NCBI RefSeq assembly: GCF_040954835.1
Contig: NC_090704.1
Location: forward strand, 35,468,979 to 35,532,978
Direction: 5' to 3'
Length of the DNA stretch: 64,000 nt
Source: Lepisosteus oculatus
Lineage: Eukaryota; Chordata; Actinopteri; Semionotiformes; Lepisosteidae
In this document: positions 1 to 12,891 of the stretch, piece after piece
How positions within the stretch are numbered: the first letter of the stretch is position 1
Layout of the letters: the number at the start of each line of letters is the position of its first letter
Position numbers and translations under genes: made by a program
Notes under the pieces: model-generated
The model's input: the letters and a program-made list of their open reading frames with translations, nothing else
Databases searched by the model: none
Told to the model about the DNA's origin: nothing

Positions 1-13
1 AGACCTTACATTT

Positions 14-355
14 TCACAAAACCTGTGACGTAGGCAGATACTTTACTATTCTTTTGATCCACATGCCAAAGAGTCCAAATAATCCAATTACAATAAAAAC
101 AGTGCAATCAAACTTTAAATCAAACTTCTGGGCTATTGTCTCCAAAGGGGCTTTGTCGTTTTCTGAAATCTGAATATCATTTAAAGGAAACGCATCAAAA
201 TTCAGATCCAAACGCACATTGGAAATGCAGACATTGTAAATGTCCTTCAGCCTCGAGACCTTGTTGATAACACAATTCATAAAAACAGGGCTATAGTAGC
301 ACAGATGTTTCAGTGCAATAAACAGGGATTACAAATAACTGCAATGGTTCCTGCA
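14..355 (-). other. Unidentified ORF with C-terminal hydrophobic segment
   Basis: On the minus strand an open frame runs from just after a TAA near 352 to a TGA near 14, about 110 codons, with the first ATG at 280. After a polar stretch it ends in a hydrophobic run (residues reading CTVFIVIGLFGLFGMW) followed by basic residues, like a stalk, membrane anchor and short tail. It does not match the expected last exon of MFSD11, and its frame does not fit MFSD11's phase-0 exon end at 463. I do not recognise the family. It may be a fragment of a mobile element, a piece of an unrelated gene, or chance. Confidence 0.25.
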
Positions 356-462
356 ATCTCCTGCTATGCATGGCTTCTTTCTATGCTTTGGGATTGACTA
401 TCAGACATAAAGGATGTGACAAATACTCCGGCATGGAGACATGTCTGATGAGAGAGGATCAC

Positions 463-3400
463 CTGTACAAATTTGAAGACGGCAAAGGCTGGGGCGCTGT
501 CCTCAGGGAACGTGAATCCCACGATGCTCAGCAGCTGGGTGTTGAAGCAGCTGTCCCCCAAACCCAGCAGAAAACTGCACAGCAATGCCACTTCCTTACT
601 GAAATCACAGCACAGCACAGTCAGGGACAACCCTGGGATTCATCTCAGGATATGTTGCGGTATCCCAGGGATCTGGGCGCTTGAGATCTCAGGATAAGTG
701 CATTGAAATATTGCCACATTTATTGTTTGAGAATTGTTCTACAATTACCTCGGGGTTAAGAAGGCCTGCAGATTTGTTCCCTCCTCGGGGGCAATGGGCG
801 CATCGCTGGCGATGTTCAAGAAGATCAGGTAGAAAGCCAGGTAGTGGGTGAACAAGCCCAGCAGGACCACTGGATTCCTCCCAAATCGGTTGCTCTTGTT
901 CAGCATCCCAAAGACACTACCTCCTAATCAGATGCCGCAAAAGGACAGTGAGGTAGGAGGAAATGGACCAAGAAGCCCTTTTTCACTGTCATTAAAATGC
1001 ACACTCATTCCAGACGATGGTATGAGTGAGGGCGGGACAGAAGATTTGGATTTGCTATGCTGTGCTTCTACTCCAGTAAAGACAGAGTGAGAATAATTTC
1101 CTCTTAAATAAACAGTGGCACAGGTCTTTTATCTGCTAGACACAATGAGCCGTCATAAATCCGTCCATCTATTTTCTTGTCAATTCAAGGCCGTGGGGGA
1201 GCTGAAGCCTACCCCAGTAAGCAACGGGTACATGTTGGATGCAATGCCAATTTATCACAGGGCACACACAGATGCAAAGAAGCACACACTCACACCAGGG
1301 CCAGTTTTCCCAGAAGCCAATTCATTTACCAGTATGGCTACGGACTGCGGGAGGAAACCGGACCACCCACAGGAAGCCCACGCAGACACGGGGAAACCAT
1401 ACAAAGTTTATGCAGAGAGCGCCCAGGAATTGAACCACAGGGCCCCAGCACTGCGAGGCAGCAATGCTAACCACTGTCACAAATGCTATCATACATCCAA
1501 CATTTAACATTTTTTATCCCACGAAGTGCTTGAGAGGTGCTCAGACACTTCCTTCGTGTTTCTCTGGTGGCCTCTGCAGACTCACCCAGTATCTCCCCCA
1601 CGCCGATGAAAATGCCAGAGAGGCCGATGAGACCCTTGGCGTCCTCCCCAAAGCGAGTCATGGCGCCGATGCAGGTCCCATAGACACCGCTGTAGAACGT
1701 CAGCTCCAGGCCTGCAGGGGTACAGGGGTGGGGTGCAGCTGAGGTTACAGACTAGTGGAACAAGATGTGTGCTGTCTGTCCCCACGAATGACCAGGAGGT
1801 AAGGAAAAGTGGCATAGGCACAGATAACCAGACAAAAGAGTGATGGACCGAAGTATCAAAGAAAGCCTAAAGCTCTGCAAAACTTGTCTTTTTGTTAGGA
1901 AATTCTTACATCTACAAATGTACGACATCCAAGATCAAAATTACTTTAATTGTTTCCATTCATCGCCTTATGCTAATCACTGCGCCACTATGTTAAGATA
2001 CAGAAAATGTTGAAATGTATGGGCTTACAAACTATATACTACTTTGCAAAAGAAGCAATCAGGTGTTTTCTTTTTGTACAGTGAAAAACGTCATTTACAA
2101 ATTCTTCACATTTGACTAAGCAGTCAATCTGAACTGTAGAAAAAGCCAGTCCATCAAATTGATCAAATATAATTAACTCAGTCAGCTATTCCTTATCATT
2201 TAAATGATTTGTTCCTCTCCACATATGCATAAAGCTAAAAAGCCTACTGTACTTTCTGTACCTCAAATTACAGATTAAGAATACAAGATTAAGAATAAAC
2301 AAAATGGGTAAAATTTCAGATGAACACAACAGAATTGTGTCTTTGAGCAAAGGAGGAAAAAGCAGGTGGAAAGAACAAAACAATGCAGATTATTTAAGAG
2401 GTTTGGACAGCATTATAAATATGTTCCCTAGTAATTATATGTTTTTTTTTCTTTTTTACCACATGGCACAAGCTAAATGAATGGACAAAGGTATGCTGCA
2501 TTTAAAAGCTGACAGCACTTAAAATGACCAGCTGGGCAAAGCTTGTGCTTGTGTTTCAGATGCAAAATGCCCTTTCCAAATCTTTGATCTTGTTCTTGGA
2601 GAAAATTGTTTAACCGTGTACTCAAGCCGAAATGTAAACTGGAAGGCATGGAGGCCTTGAGGATCTAGAGCTTGACCAAGCCCTGGTTTAATGTGAAAAA
2701 TAGGTCTTTCACACAGACTAGTGTCCTGAGCTCTTAATGGAAGGCAGTGAGTTGTGAAGCCCTGCTCATACCTGTGTATGCGATGGAGGCACTTAGCAAC
2801 AGCATCTCCTTGGTACAAAACAGCTTCATAGCTTTCTCTGCAGAAGGAGCAAAAGATACCTGTTAGTGGGCTTTGAGGTTCAACCACAAAGTCTTCCCCT
2901 GGTACCCCACCTCCAGAAACTGGCACAAGTCACCACGTGTTCAACCGATCCCACCCTTCCTCCCCACTAAAAGAAGTAAAAGAAGAGTGAAAGAAGTTCC
3001 ATCTGCTCATGCAAATCCAAACAGGCTAAAACACCTCCCCTTCATGAGTCCCATTCAGACTGAAACCTCAGTACTGTGTAATGGAGCTGCAGTTACTGAT
3101 CACTTACTGAAAGCTTCCAGAGCCTGAGAGCATAGCCCTTGAGGTGACCTACAAAAAGAAAATGCAATGTTATTTTACAAATATTAACTCCGTCCGACAG
3201 TTCTGAAGCCCTTATTTCATGATCCAACTTAGATCCATCCATCCATCCCTTTTCTATCCACCTTCCAATTCAGGGCCGTGGGGGAGCCGGAGCCTATCCC
3301 AGCAAGCAACGGCACAAGGCGGGATACACCCTGGACTGGCATTTCACCATCGCAGTACAGACAGACACAAACACACTCACACCAGGACCCATTTTCCCAG

Positions 3401-6400
3401 AAGCCAATCAACCTACAATTATGTCTTTGGGCTGCAGAAGGAAAATGAAGCACCTGGAGGAAATCTACACAAACACGGATAGTAGACAAACTCCATACAG
3501 ACTAGAATCACAGGTCTGGAATTTAATTCCCAGCACTGCTAACTGTGCCAATTTATAATGTATTGTACACTATTAATGTTGCCCACAAAGGGTCTGTGTA
3601 CACCAAGCACCAACACCAAGTTCTGCTCCTCCTGAAGTGGACCCACGTAAGGCTCAAGTCCCGGCCAGCTTCTCTGAAGGCTGAGACGTGTGGTTTTGAA
3701 TGCGCAGAAGATGGTCCATTAGTTTGAAATGTCAAGAGATGTTCTTGACAGGGGCAGGATTCAACTCACGGCTCAGAGCTCTTGTCAGAGACCCCGTCGG
3801 GTGGCAGGAGCGATTCGGACGCCTCGGAGACGCCCGCGTTGGGGTCGGGCTTTCTGATGAGAAAGAACAGGAAGCTGCCCACTAGGCTGATGACAGTCAG
3901 GGAGATGAAGACCGTCCGGCGATCCTTGTCTGAGGGAGCAGAAGAAAGAAATGTAAATAGTGAGGCTGCACTACCTACAGGGACTGCTTAAAAATTTCAT
4001 TTATATAGTACAAACCACACCCCTTTTGTAACATCATCATCACTTTCAATAACCACTTATTCAATTTAATGTCATGGTGCCCTGGAGCTTATCCCCGAAA
4101 AGCATTGGGTGCAAGGTGGGATACACCCTGGACAGGACGCCAGTCCATCACGGGAAACACAGAGACACACACACACACTCACACCTGGGCCGATTATTTT
4201 ACAGAAGCCATATATTCTAAAAATCGATCACTAGAGCTGAACTGATCACTTCTTCATCCTTGACTTCTCACTGTCTAATTTATAGTGCATCTGAGGGCCA
4301 CATGTGTCAGAACAACCTGTCTCCACAAAAGAGTTTAACACTTCCTTGTTAAATCTCTGGGACTTTCAGTCCCCTCCTGGAAATGTTAAACCAACATTAT
4401 TTTTTAGGAGCTCTTACAACTGCCAATGCACTGTTTTCTTCTGGTGTGAGAGGCAGGTGTAAATGTATTAAGGTGATAAATATTTTATGACTGTGCCTCT
4501 TTTGAAGTCTTCTTAATTCACTCAAGATTCAGCAGTCTCTGAGGACAGGGGAGAAGGCAAAAAATCTAGGGCCTTCAGGCGGAATTTTGGAATCCAGCAC
4601 AGCATCTTCTGAGGCTTTATCGTTAGCTTTATTTTGGGAATACAGTAATGATTTTTCTTCCCTTAATTCAGTCCTAAAGAATTTGTTTCTTTATTTGTTG
4701 AAACAAAAATGCAAGCAACATCATTTACAATTCCTTTTTTACAACCTGTATTCAATCCTCATTGATTCCTGGGTGTGAAAGTCAGTGTAATTTTGTTTTA
4801 CATGGGGGGGGGGGGTAAATCTAAAGAATACTAATAATAATAATCAATAAAAAAGAGTGGCTTGTGTTCTGCCTACATACCTGATATGTGGACTTTGCCA
4901 TGCCAAGCAAAATATATATACAGGTTCCCAAAGAACAAGCTGAAAGAGAAGAGTTTGTATTGTTCACCTTAAAATAAAGCTGAGCACCTAAATAAAAGGC
5001 ATACGTTTATTCATCGGCCCTTCAGGCTTAGTCAAATATATTGAGAAAGCAATCTTGCTTAATGATGAAGATGCCAGTAAACAACCCCCATATATAAAAG
5101 AGGCCCTAGAAAACATATGGAAATTGTTAATAAAACAATGGTATAAACACATTGAGAAGAGACAGTATGGAATATTAATTTACTGATATTCTTTGAAACA
5201 GAGTTACAAACAAACAAAATGTGTCTGTGAAGATGTGGATTTCTCCTGTTATTCATACAGTACATTCATCCTGTCATTCACACATGATGGAGAAAGATAG
5301 CATTTTCATCATGTGTAGTCATGTTCATACAACCTTATGATCAACTGATTGAATTGATTGAATCTTATGATCAAATGAACTGCCAAAAAACACTGAGGTC
5401 ACCTGCACTGCAGCAAAGCCCAGAAGATTCCACTGTTTCTCCCAATGGTGTGCTCTGTGGAGTTGATTGTCAGGAGGTTACCCTGGGCAGTCCATAACAC
5501 TGATGGGGGAGAGAATGCAAGATCAGGGAGACCAAACCAGTATCATATATATACAGAAGCCTGTCTACCCACAATACTTCATCATGCTGTCTGCATACCA
5601 CTCCAGTAAATTAAGTATTCATTCATTCTTTTGCCCATCCATTCAGGGCAATATTCAAAACCTTTTCTTTGCTCCTCAGCTAGATTTACTCCCCTTTCAC
5701 TGAGAGTGACTACAAATGTTGTTTACAGGTAGTTATACAATATCACTTAAGAGCTTTCTAGCAAACAGAATTGGTGAAGCAATGTTTGTGCTGTAGGAAA
5801 TGGATTTTAAAACTCCCCATTACTGCAGTATTTCATGAGATAGCATTTTGAGATTGAAAAGGCCCCATTAAAAGCTTGCAGAAACTCTTGAAGGTTACAA
5901 TAACACAAAAGGGTATGAACAGATGCCTGTATAGGTTTCTAAGCAACACTTCAACTGCAGCAGGGGGGCTTCAGACAACACTGTGATAGAACCATGAGGT
6001 GATACGGAAGTGGAATGTTTTCCTCTCTCCTCGGGAAACCACATTATCCTCCTCTGTGAGCTCAAGAACCAAGGTCAGACTAGAACCCCAGTCCCTGGAG
6101 CGCCTGGGCTCCACCGCTGTGCTTAGTGTGGCAGGCTAAATTCAACTGGGAACAATGCATACGTGCATTTAAATCCGAGAACACCAGGCGGGTAGTACTT
6201 TACGCACAGAGTTGGGGAGGTATAGAGCAAGCCCTCAGGCAAGAGATACAAGAGCATACGAACACTTACCACTAGATTCTTCAATAGCTCCTACCCACAA
6301 GCAGTGCGATTGGAGAACACATTTAGCCATGTCCCTCGGACCACACCTACACCATCTACCTCATTAGAATTTCTTATTTATTGCACATCTGCAGCCATTG

Positions 6401-9400
6401 TTTACATGTCTGCATTGTTTACATTCAAACTGTTTATTTCTTTACTTGTACATTGTCTACTGTTTGTTTGTATAATGTCTTGATGCACAGTCTGCACCTT
6501 GTGTTTTTACACTTTTTTAACAAACCGAGAGACTTTCTGTAAGTAAGAATTCCATTGTACCAGTACATGTACCAGTTACATATGGCAACCAAGTTCAAGT
6601 TCAAGCTAACCAGCCATGTTGTTAAAGTTGAAACCCTAACTTCTTTTCTACCAACTATCAAAAGTGCCAGATGGGCCAAAGAGCCTCATCTTATTTGTAA
6701 CATCTGGGTTCTGAAGCTTGTTCAGCATCTCCAGTATGCCACTGCTTTACTACCCACAGGCATTTCATGACATGAGCTCGAACCCAAGATGTACACTTAG
6801 ACTGTGGAGCCTGAACTGCATGCCAAACAAGCGCTTTTAAATGGTTGAGCCACTCTGGGTTGCCCTGCGTGCCTTTCCAGGCATGAAGTCAAACCTTGGA
6901 CATCAAACTTCCCCACTGGCTGCTGCACGAGGAGAGGATTACTGGAAAAGGCACAGACATACCCCCTTACCTGCGGCCGCTATTCCGACAAGCACAGAGG
7001 CCATGTAAAAAGACCAGGTCAGGGGATAGATGAACACTGCAATATAACCACTGAGGGCAGGGGAAGAAAGCACATAAGGTTAGAAGAAATAGCACAACAG
7101 GGCTATATATCATACTGTCAAGGGGTGGCACCTTATCAATAAACCAAGGAAGTCCTGGCTAACATTTCAATAAAAATAACAATACATTGAAGTCTGGTTT
7201 CTGGTTAGCTTGTTTTCAAAGAGCCATAAATCATTGGGATTTACAACAGTTCAGTTAGTCATCTACAATGGTCTATTTAGAAATGAAATAGCATGGTTAT
7301 GTACAGGATAGTAGTAATAAGTATTATTATAGTACTAGTACAAGTATAGTATTAATAAGAACCAATAGTATTACATCTTTAAACATTTATACAAGGCGAG
7401 AAACACGATGAAACACAGGTCTCTCTCCCCCTTGCAAAATTATTTTAACTTTGATTCAAAAGCTGCCTGCAGAAAGAAATTTAGAAGCCTATTCCCTGTA
7501 TCTGATGAATACAAACATATTCTCTGAAAAATTTAGTTAAACACATATTGCTCATTAAAATAAACTTGTCAATGATGCCTTCTAATTGTACCGATCTTTG
7601 CTACATCGCAAATTATTATTTTTTTCAGGAAGGAAATAAAATGTCTACAGTAGGCTGTGGTACAAGTTGTACTGATGAAGCAGGAAAGCAAACATATACT
7701 TAAATTTTCTCTCTGTATGTCTGTCTATGCAACAATGCTCAAAGTTAAGAAGCACACGGCGTGAGCTGGCAAACAGTATCTGCTGCTTACAGAACCTTGT
7801 GTACAAGAGCAAGCTCTCGTGTCCTTTCATTAACTGAGTGGAATACATGGGCTGAATGAGCTCTTCTCATTTGCAAACTTTCATATTTCCATCTCAGCTT
7901 CAAACTTAACTGACCAACTACTGTTTCAACTTTGGTTTCGGGAAAACTCCCCCCACCAGATTTCTTTCACATACAGAAGACATATTATCTCACTTCAGGG
8001 AAAAAGAAATCCTGCAGTCAAAGCCAATAGAGGAGCTAAATGAAAGCTCGGGCTGGAGCTATTCCACAACTAAACCATATGGCCGTACAGCACATACAAC
8101 AACGAAGAGCCCTGAGCTCTCCGCAATGTGGCAACATCCCACGACCCCTCACTCTCTGGTGGTACAGCATGCACACACAATCATTTTAAGGAACATGTGC
8201 CAAACACAGTGTCATCAACGTAAATAGTAACGCAAATATGGTTAGGTATATTATAACTAATAAGTACTAAAAATTGTTAAGAATAATCAAGTTCTAAAGC
8301 TGACAGGGTTCGTTACTGCATATTAATCAACAATGCAAATGTGAAATCAGTCTGGTCAGGAGGCAGAAAAATTACGTCTTTTAGCATTTACTCTGAACTT
8401 TGGTTTCACACCTTCAGGGAAAACTACCAAAGTGGGGATGTGTTTCAATATGCCAGGGTACGAGATTGGACACCAATCAAGGCCTGTTGACCTAGGTAGA
8501 AGGACTATTCTTGTCATAAGAAAAAGTCACCTTATCCAATTAAAGCTCAACCCCCCCAATAATCTTTGAGACAAAGCCCAGCTTACCTGTACACCAGGCC
8601 GCTGACGAACATAGACAGCTGAGGCCCCACCACAGCCACCACGGAGGGAGCGATCAAGTTGGATGCAGAGAAAACGCCATAGATGATGGCCATGCTGTGA
8701 GGAAGCAGAGACAGTGAAGTGTACATATTGTAGAGTGCAGTGGGCCTGCCTGATAAGTGGTTTCCCTGCACTTTTTAACACTGAAAGCAGATCTGCAAGA
8801 GATTTTAATGAAAAGGCATATGCTACAATTCCGACACCCAAGAAAATAATTCCTTAAACAAATACTTCATGAGAAGACCATATGATGCTAATAAACAGTG
8901 GAGAGCTGACCAGTACTATGGACTCCAGCCCACGGGGTTGTGGGTTCAAATGTGTGGGTGGTGTAATTCACTCACATTGCTCCAGGACAGCTATGGGTCT
9001 CCATGTATGAGAATGTATTCCCAAGAGGAATTAATAAGGAATTAATTAATATTGTATATCTGACAATTACAGTGAACTGTTAAATTTATTCTGAGAGAGC
9101 ATCCTAGAAGATGGCTGTTAAGGCCAGAATGTACAATGAGGTCACATTTCTATTCTTTGCAGGCAGGGATACGCAACAAGTCATAGGGAATTTGAAACTA
9201 CAGCAGTCAATTACTAGACCGATACAGTCACTGACTTATCACATGTGCGGTTCAGGGACAAAGCCAGGGCTGGGGGCATTCCACCCAGCCAACAGGGGTA
9301 GTTAGCATAACTTTGTGGGAACCCACTATTATTTCCACTCATCCATCTATCTTCTCACCACCAATAAAAGGTTGTGATGGAGCTGGAGCCTATCCCAGCA

Positions 9401-12280
9401 AGCAAAGGGAAGCTAGTCGGTCGCAGGGCACACACAGACACAGAGACACCCACACTCACAAGTCAATTAACCTGCCAGTATGTCTCTGAACTGTGGGAGG
9501 AAAGCGGAGCAGCCAGTGGACACCCACGTGAACCCAGGGAGAACACAGAAACGCCACAGATCGCACCCCAAGCATTGAACCCAAGGCCTCAGCATATAAC
9601 ACATTAATTAACTACCCGTTGCAAAAAAGCTAGTATTTCTTAATGTCTGCCCAATGTGGATTTTTAAAGTATCTTTCATTTTTCGGGGTGGGGTGGGGAC
9701 TAAAATGTTGACATATTTTGCTTTCTGAATTATCCAAAAATGGCAACCCACTGGAATTGTCTCTTGTATTACCTAAGTGCATTTCAACAGGTGACAAAAA
9801 CATGTGAACTAAAATATTTCGAAATGGACTGTTTTTGTCTTCTACTCTTGTGTTAAAAACAAGGTCACAGTTTGAAACGTGGATTTCACATTTTGCTTGG
9901 ATCACAGTATTTCAGTAGGGCTCCTACATTTCTGCTGAAAGCAACAGTGTATTTTCATCACATGGCGGTCATGAGACACACAGGAAGTGTAATGTGTCCC
10001 CTGCGAAAACAGGTTCAGCCTGCTTGAGAGCAATTGGCAGCCTTTAATGGAAGACTGACATAAATGAAACACACCCTTTGAGGAAGCTCACCTGACCTGT
10101 GAGCTCTGTTCAAAGGTTGAGACCCACAAACTCTGGCTAGGGGATTTAATAAGTCAGTCAAGCTTTAAAAAATTTGTTTCATCCATCCATCCATTTTCTT
10201 ACTGCTTTATCCAATATTGGATCGCAGGGGAGCTGGAGTCTATCCCAGCAAGAAATGAGAGCAAGGTGGGACTGAGACCCTGGCAGGACTGTCCAGAAGC
10301 CAATTAACCCACCAATCTGTCCATGAACTGTAGGATGAAACCAGAGCACCCAGAGGAAACCTACATAAACATGGGGAGAACATACAAACTCCACACGGAT
10401 AGCACCATAGGGATTTGAACCCAGGGCCCCAGTGCTGTGAGGCAACAAGTTTAACATTTATACCATTTGTACTAATCTGACATAAATGATGTGAACAGCT
10501 CCCGTAACAAGCAGAATTGAAGGCCGGCCTACAGCAGTAAAGAAAGATAAAACAGTCCAAGGTCCTGTTATGAATGCAGATCAAACAGCTATTAACTAAG
10601 AAACAAAAAGGAATACCTTGTATATCCGCTGCCATGGAACTCGGAGCTGTTAAAATTCTTTATTACCGTTTGCTGCAAAGATAGAAAAAAAATATTTACA
10701 AATAGAAGACCCTCTTAGGTTATATCTGCTGCTATAATTCAGAGAAGCTCCGAGTCAGCTCTCACCCACCCCAGAGCTTAGTCTGCCTCCAGTGAGCTCT
10801 GTCTGCGTCAGTGCTAATTCATCAGCAGCTATTGTTGAATATCAAGCTAAATGGCCGACCACAGGCCTCTGCCAGTCCCTGCTAGGAAGCGATATGACTC
10901 ATCGCTGGAGCTATTTGAAAAACAATACGCTCCTCTGCAACCTAAAAGACTACTGTCTCGTCCCAAATTAGCCCACATTGCTGAAATGACCAATTCTGCA
11001 TTAAAACGATGTAAGTGGAAAAACTGTTAACACAACAACAAAAAAAAATCCAGTTTAGGAACCAGTCCTGAAAATAGCAAATGCATGTGAAGCACGGTCA
11101 CAAGGCAAGTGCAGTACGTCTCTATTTGCAAATGTATAATCTACACGTTATATTCCTGATTTTCTGCTGTAGCAAAGATTAGTTTTGCATGTGCCATAGC
11201 ATTAATACTATTGGCTGTCTTTTCTTACAGATGGTGTGCACAAAGACTTTGGCCCAAGGACACACGGGTAACATACTACTGTATATCTACATGGATTTTA
11301 CACAAAGTGTGTAAATGAATTTCTGAAGGCAAGACTATTTTCTCTGCCAAGCCATGCTGTAAAATAAATGTACACTCTTGGTTCTAAATTTATGTATTAA
11401 CCAATTGCTTGCAGAAAACATATGTAAGGGCTGCAAAACAAATTGGCTCTTAATGTTTCAGCATTTGCTTCAGTACCTCTTCTTGAAATGCAGTCTGCCT
11501 GATGTATTACTTCATCAGAGATGTTGCCTAATTTCAGAAGGGCATATTTACACTATCTGATCAGAGGAATCATCACTACTGAAAAGTATTTGAATTCACA
11601 TCAAGTATCTAACAGCACATCTTTCCTACTTGTCCAGAATCTCTTAAAAACAAAGGAGGATACACTAAACACCTAGTTCAGGTAAGACACCTTCCTTACT
11701 GGTTATATTGGATTTTAGGAGTTGGATTATTATCTGTACTCAATGGCAATCTGATGGAAAGCCTAACTAGACTAAAGGCTCTGTGAGTGTAGGAGTTTCT
11801 TTTCTCCTTGTGACAGTAAGACTTTATTTTAAGCAACTAGACTGTAAAGTTTGAAACATCAGCTGTTCTGAACCGAGGAGCTCCCTCAGGCTGACATGAG
11901 TGGACACAAAAATATAGCGGCGTGTAAAAATCAACATTGCCCCTCAGTAAAACATCTCCGACGTCAGGTCTGTTTCTGGGTTTTTGATCTGAAGTTCGGC
12001 GTTTAGTTTGGAAATAGTTATATATTTGGTTTAGTGAATGAATTACTAAACATAGTGGTGGCTGGGATAGCGTCTCGCTGCCAAAGACTAAAAAAACGTT
12101 GAAGAAAAGGTGTTGCTGATTCTACAATAGCGATCTTGAGATCCTTTACCCGTGAGTGACAAGGACGTGGATCAACTAACTTACCTCCACATTGCCGCAG
12201 GTTTGAAAGGCGGTAAACATAAACATAAACCCGAACCCCAAGATGACGATATTAAGAAGCATCTTTTTATCCGGACCCAT
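463..12280 (-). CDS. mfsd11: MFSD11, UNC93-like major facilitator superfamily membrane protein (3' end off window)
   Basis: Twelve coding exons, 5' to 3' on the minus strand: 12280-12185, 10672-10617, 8694-8587, 7050-6971, 5499-5403, 4939-4881, 3929-3770, 3148-3108, 2837-2772, 1711-1586, 923-749, 598-463. All have GT-AG borders and compatible phases and sum to 1200 nt, 400 codons. The product opens MGPDKKMLLNIVILGFGFMF and carries family-typical stretches such as MAIIYGVFSASNLIAPSVVA, GRNSGIFWALLQ, GLIGLSGIFIGVGEILGG and LLCSFLLGLGDSCFNTQLLS. These align without gaps of note to vertebrate MFSD11 (449 aa in human). About 50 C-terminal residues, one more exon, must lie left of position 1. Many hydrophobic segments fit a 12-helix MFS fold. 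The family is UNC93-like, and its transported substrate is not established. The exon of 41 bp (3108-3148) is unusually small. Several introns hold dispersed fish repeats. The start is chosen because its ATG opens the conserved N terminus directly downstream of a 5'-UTR acceptor. Confidence 0.97.
1161..1476 (+). repeat. Dispersed fish repeat ('catccatcc...gctaaccactg' family), copy 1
   Basis: The block holds the family landmarks in order: a tccatct start, a 'gagctgaagcctacccca' segment, tandem cacacaca, 'cccagaagccaattca', 'gactgcgggaggaaaccg', 'attgaaccacagggcccc' and 'gaggcagcaatgctaacc'. It lies in an MFSD11 intron, in reverse orientation to the gene. At least nine related blocks occur in this window (see 3231, 4046, 9341, 10181, 37301, 45321, 47668, 54048, 61636). 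It encodes nothing apparent. Confidence 0.85.
3231..3549 (+). repeat. Dispersed fish repeat, copy 2
   Basis: Same family as the block at 1161. It starts with atccatccatccatccc, has 'gagcctatcccagcaagcaa', 'ggactggcatttcacc' and 'cccagaagccaatcaacc', and ends 'cagcactgctaactgtg'. It lies in MFSD11 intronic DNA between the 41-bp and 160-bp exons. Confidence 0.85.
4046..4211 (+). repeat. Dispersed fish repeat, truncated copy 3
   Basis: Only the left half of the family is present: 'gagcttatccccgaaaagca', 'ggatacaccctggacagg', a run of cacacaca and 'acagaagcc', after which similarity stops. It lies in the MFSD11 intron between the 160-bp and 59-bp exons. Confidence 0.75.
6230..6600 (+). repeat. 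3' end of a non-LTR retrotransposon (LINE relic)
   Basis: A short reading frame, about 6246-6330, gives TRFFNSSYPQAVRLEN, which resembles the extreme C terminus of LINE reverse-transcriptase polyproteins. It is followed by an AT-rich tail with 'tttattgcacat', 'ttgtataatgtcttg' and 'gaattccattgtaccag', typical of a LINE 3' UTR. The element is truncated at its 5' side. It sits in an MFSD11 intron. The clade cannot be fixed from this fragment. Confidence 0.55.
8915..9035 (+). repeat. Possible SINE-derived segment
   Basis: The text 'ccacggggttgtgggttcaa' contains a tRNA B-box-like GGTTCAAAT, followed by 'gtaattcactcacattgctc'. No cloverleaf and no clear A box were found, so it is not a tRNA gene. 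It lies in an MFSD11 intron. Confidence 0.3.
9341..9612 (+). repeat. Dispersed fish repeat, copy 4
   Basis: Family landmarks are atccatctat, 'gagctggagcctatccca', cacacacagacacagagaca, 'aattaacctgccagtatgtc', 'gaactgtgggaggaaagc' and 'gaacccaaggcctcagca'. It lies in the MFSD11 intron between the 56-bp and 108-bp exons. Confidence 0.85.
10181..10456 (+). repeat. Dispersed fish repeat, copy 5
   Basis: It begins atccatccatccattttctt, then has 'gagctggagtctatccca', 'cagaagccaattaaccca', 'acataaacatggggagaaca' and 'gggatttgaacccagggccc', ending 'gctgtgaggcaacaag'. The internal cacacaca segment is shortened. It lies about 160 bp downstream (in gene sense) of the 56-bp MFSD11 exon. Confidence 0.85.
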
Positions 12281-12800
12281 CTCGCGATCTTGTCCTTGTA
12301 CCCAGCGAAGGGACCTCGGCAAATCCTACAGGGTGAAAGACAGCAATCAGTAGTTATGTGCCTCAGAGTTCGTGTCGTTCACAGGTATGTACACCCTGAA
12401 ACAACCACACAGCTGTACCAGGAAATCACTAGTTTCACCGCAATAGGGGCATATTATACTCATCGTGCGTTTGCTTGAAATCACCTCTACCTCCTGAGAT
12501 ATGAATTAATAATACGGTTGCGAAAGCATACCTCCGGATAATATCTATGCGGCGTTACGGGACGGGCGTGGATGTCCGCAGTTCAGCTTTTCGTACTGCT
12601 GGTAACCATTCTGAAATCGTCTCAGCCCAGACGAAGAGTCAGATGATCTATCCGTAGCTACGGTTTTCCGTCGGGCATGGAAACTATAATCCGCCGGTAA
12701 TAAAGTACTGCAATTTACTGTGTGTGCAAGACCGAGACTGATGAGTTGTCATGTGAGGAGCTCAGCTGATCTGCGAGACCGCAGCAAAGAGGCTTCTGGG
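12281..12800 (-). promoter_or_regulatory. mfsd11: MFSD11 5' leader and promoter region
   Basis: Reading the minus strand, a good acceptor (pyrimidine tract then CTGTAG) precedes position 12325, so the coding exon carries about 45 nt of leader. A matching donor (CCGGAG then GTATGC) ends a probable noncoding exon 1 at 12532. The region above it, to about 12800, is richer in CpG than the surroundings and includes a 12-bp palindrome at 12652-12663. The exact transcription start cannot be read from sequence alone. The noncoding exon and promoter are inference; the splice-site matches are seen. Confidence 0.55.
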
Positions 12801-12891
12801 ATGTGTAGTTTTTTTAATTTACCTCCCGCTGAGCTGCGGCCGCAATCGAGTTATAAAGAAACAACCAGAGAAATTCTGGTTTCCGCCCAGG

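Noticed and set aside
14-280. Treating the left-edge ORF as the last MFSD11 exon
   Set aside because: The expected MFSD11 C terminus (an FFYSNYLLLHW-like segment) is absent, and the frame does not join to the phase-0 end at 463.
4804-4816. Poly-G run as a regulatory G-quadruplex
   Set aside because: A single uninterrupted G run in intronic DNA is most simply a homopolymer tract.
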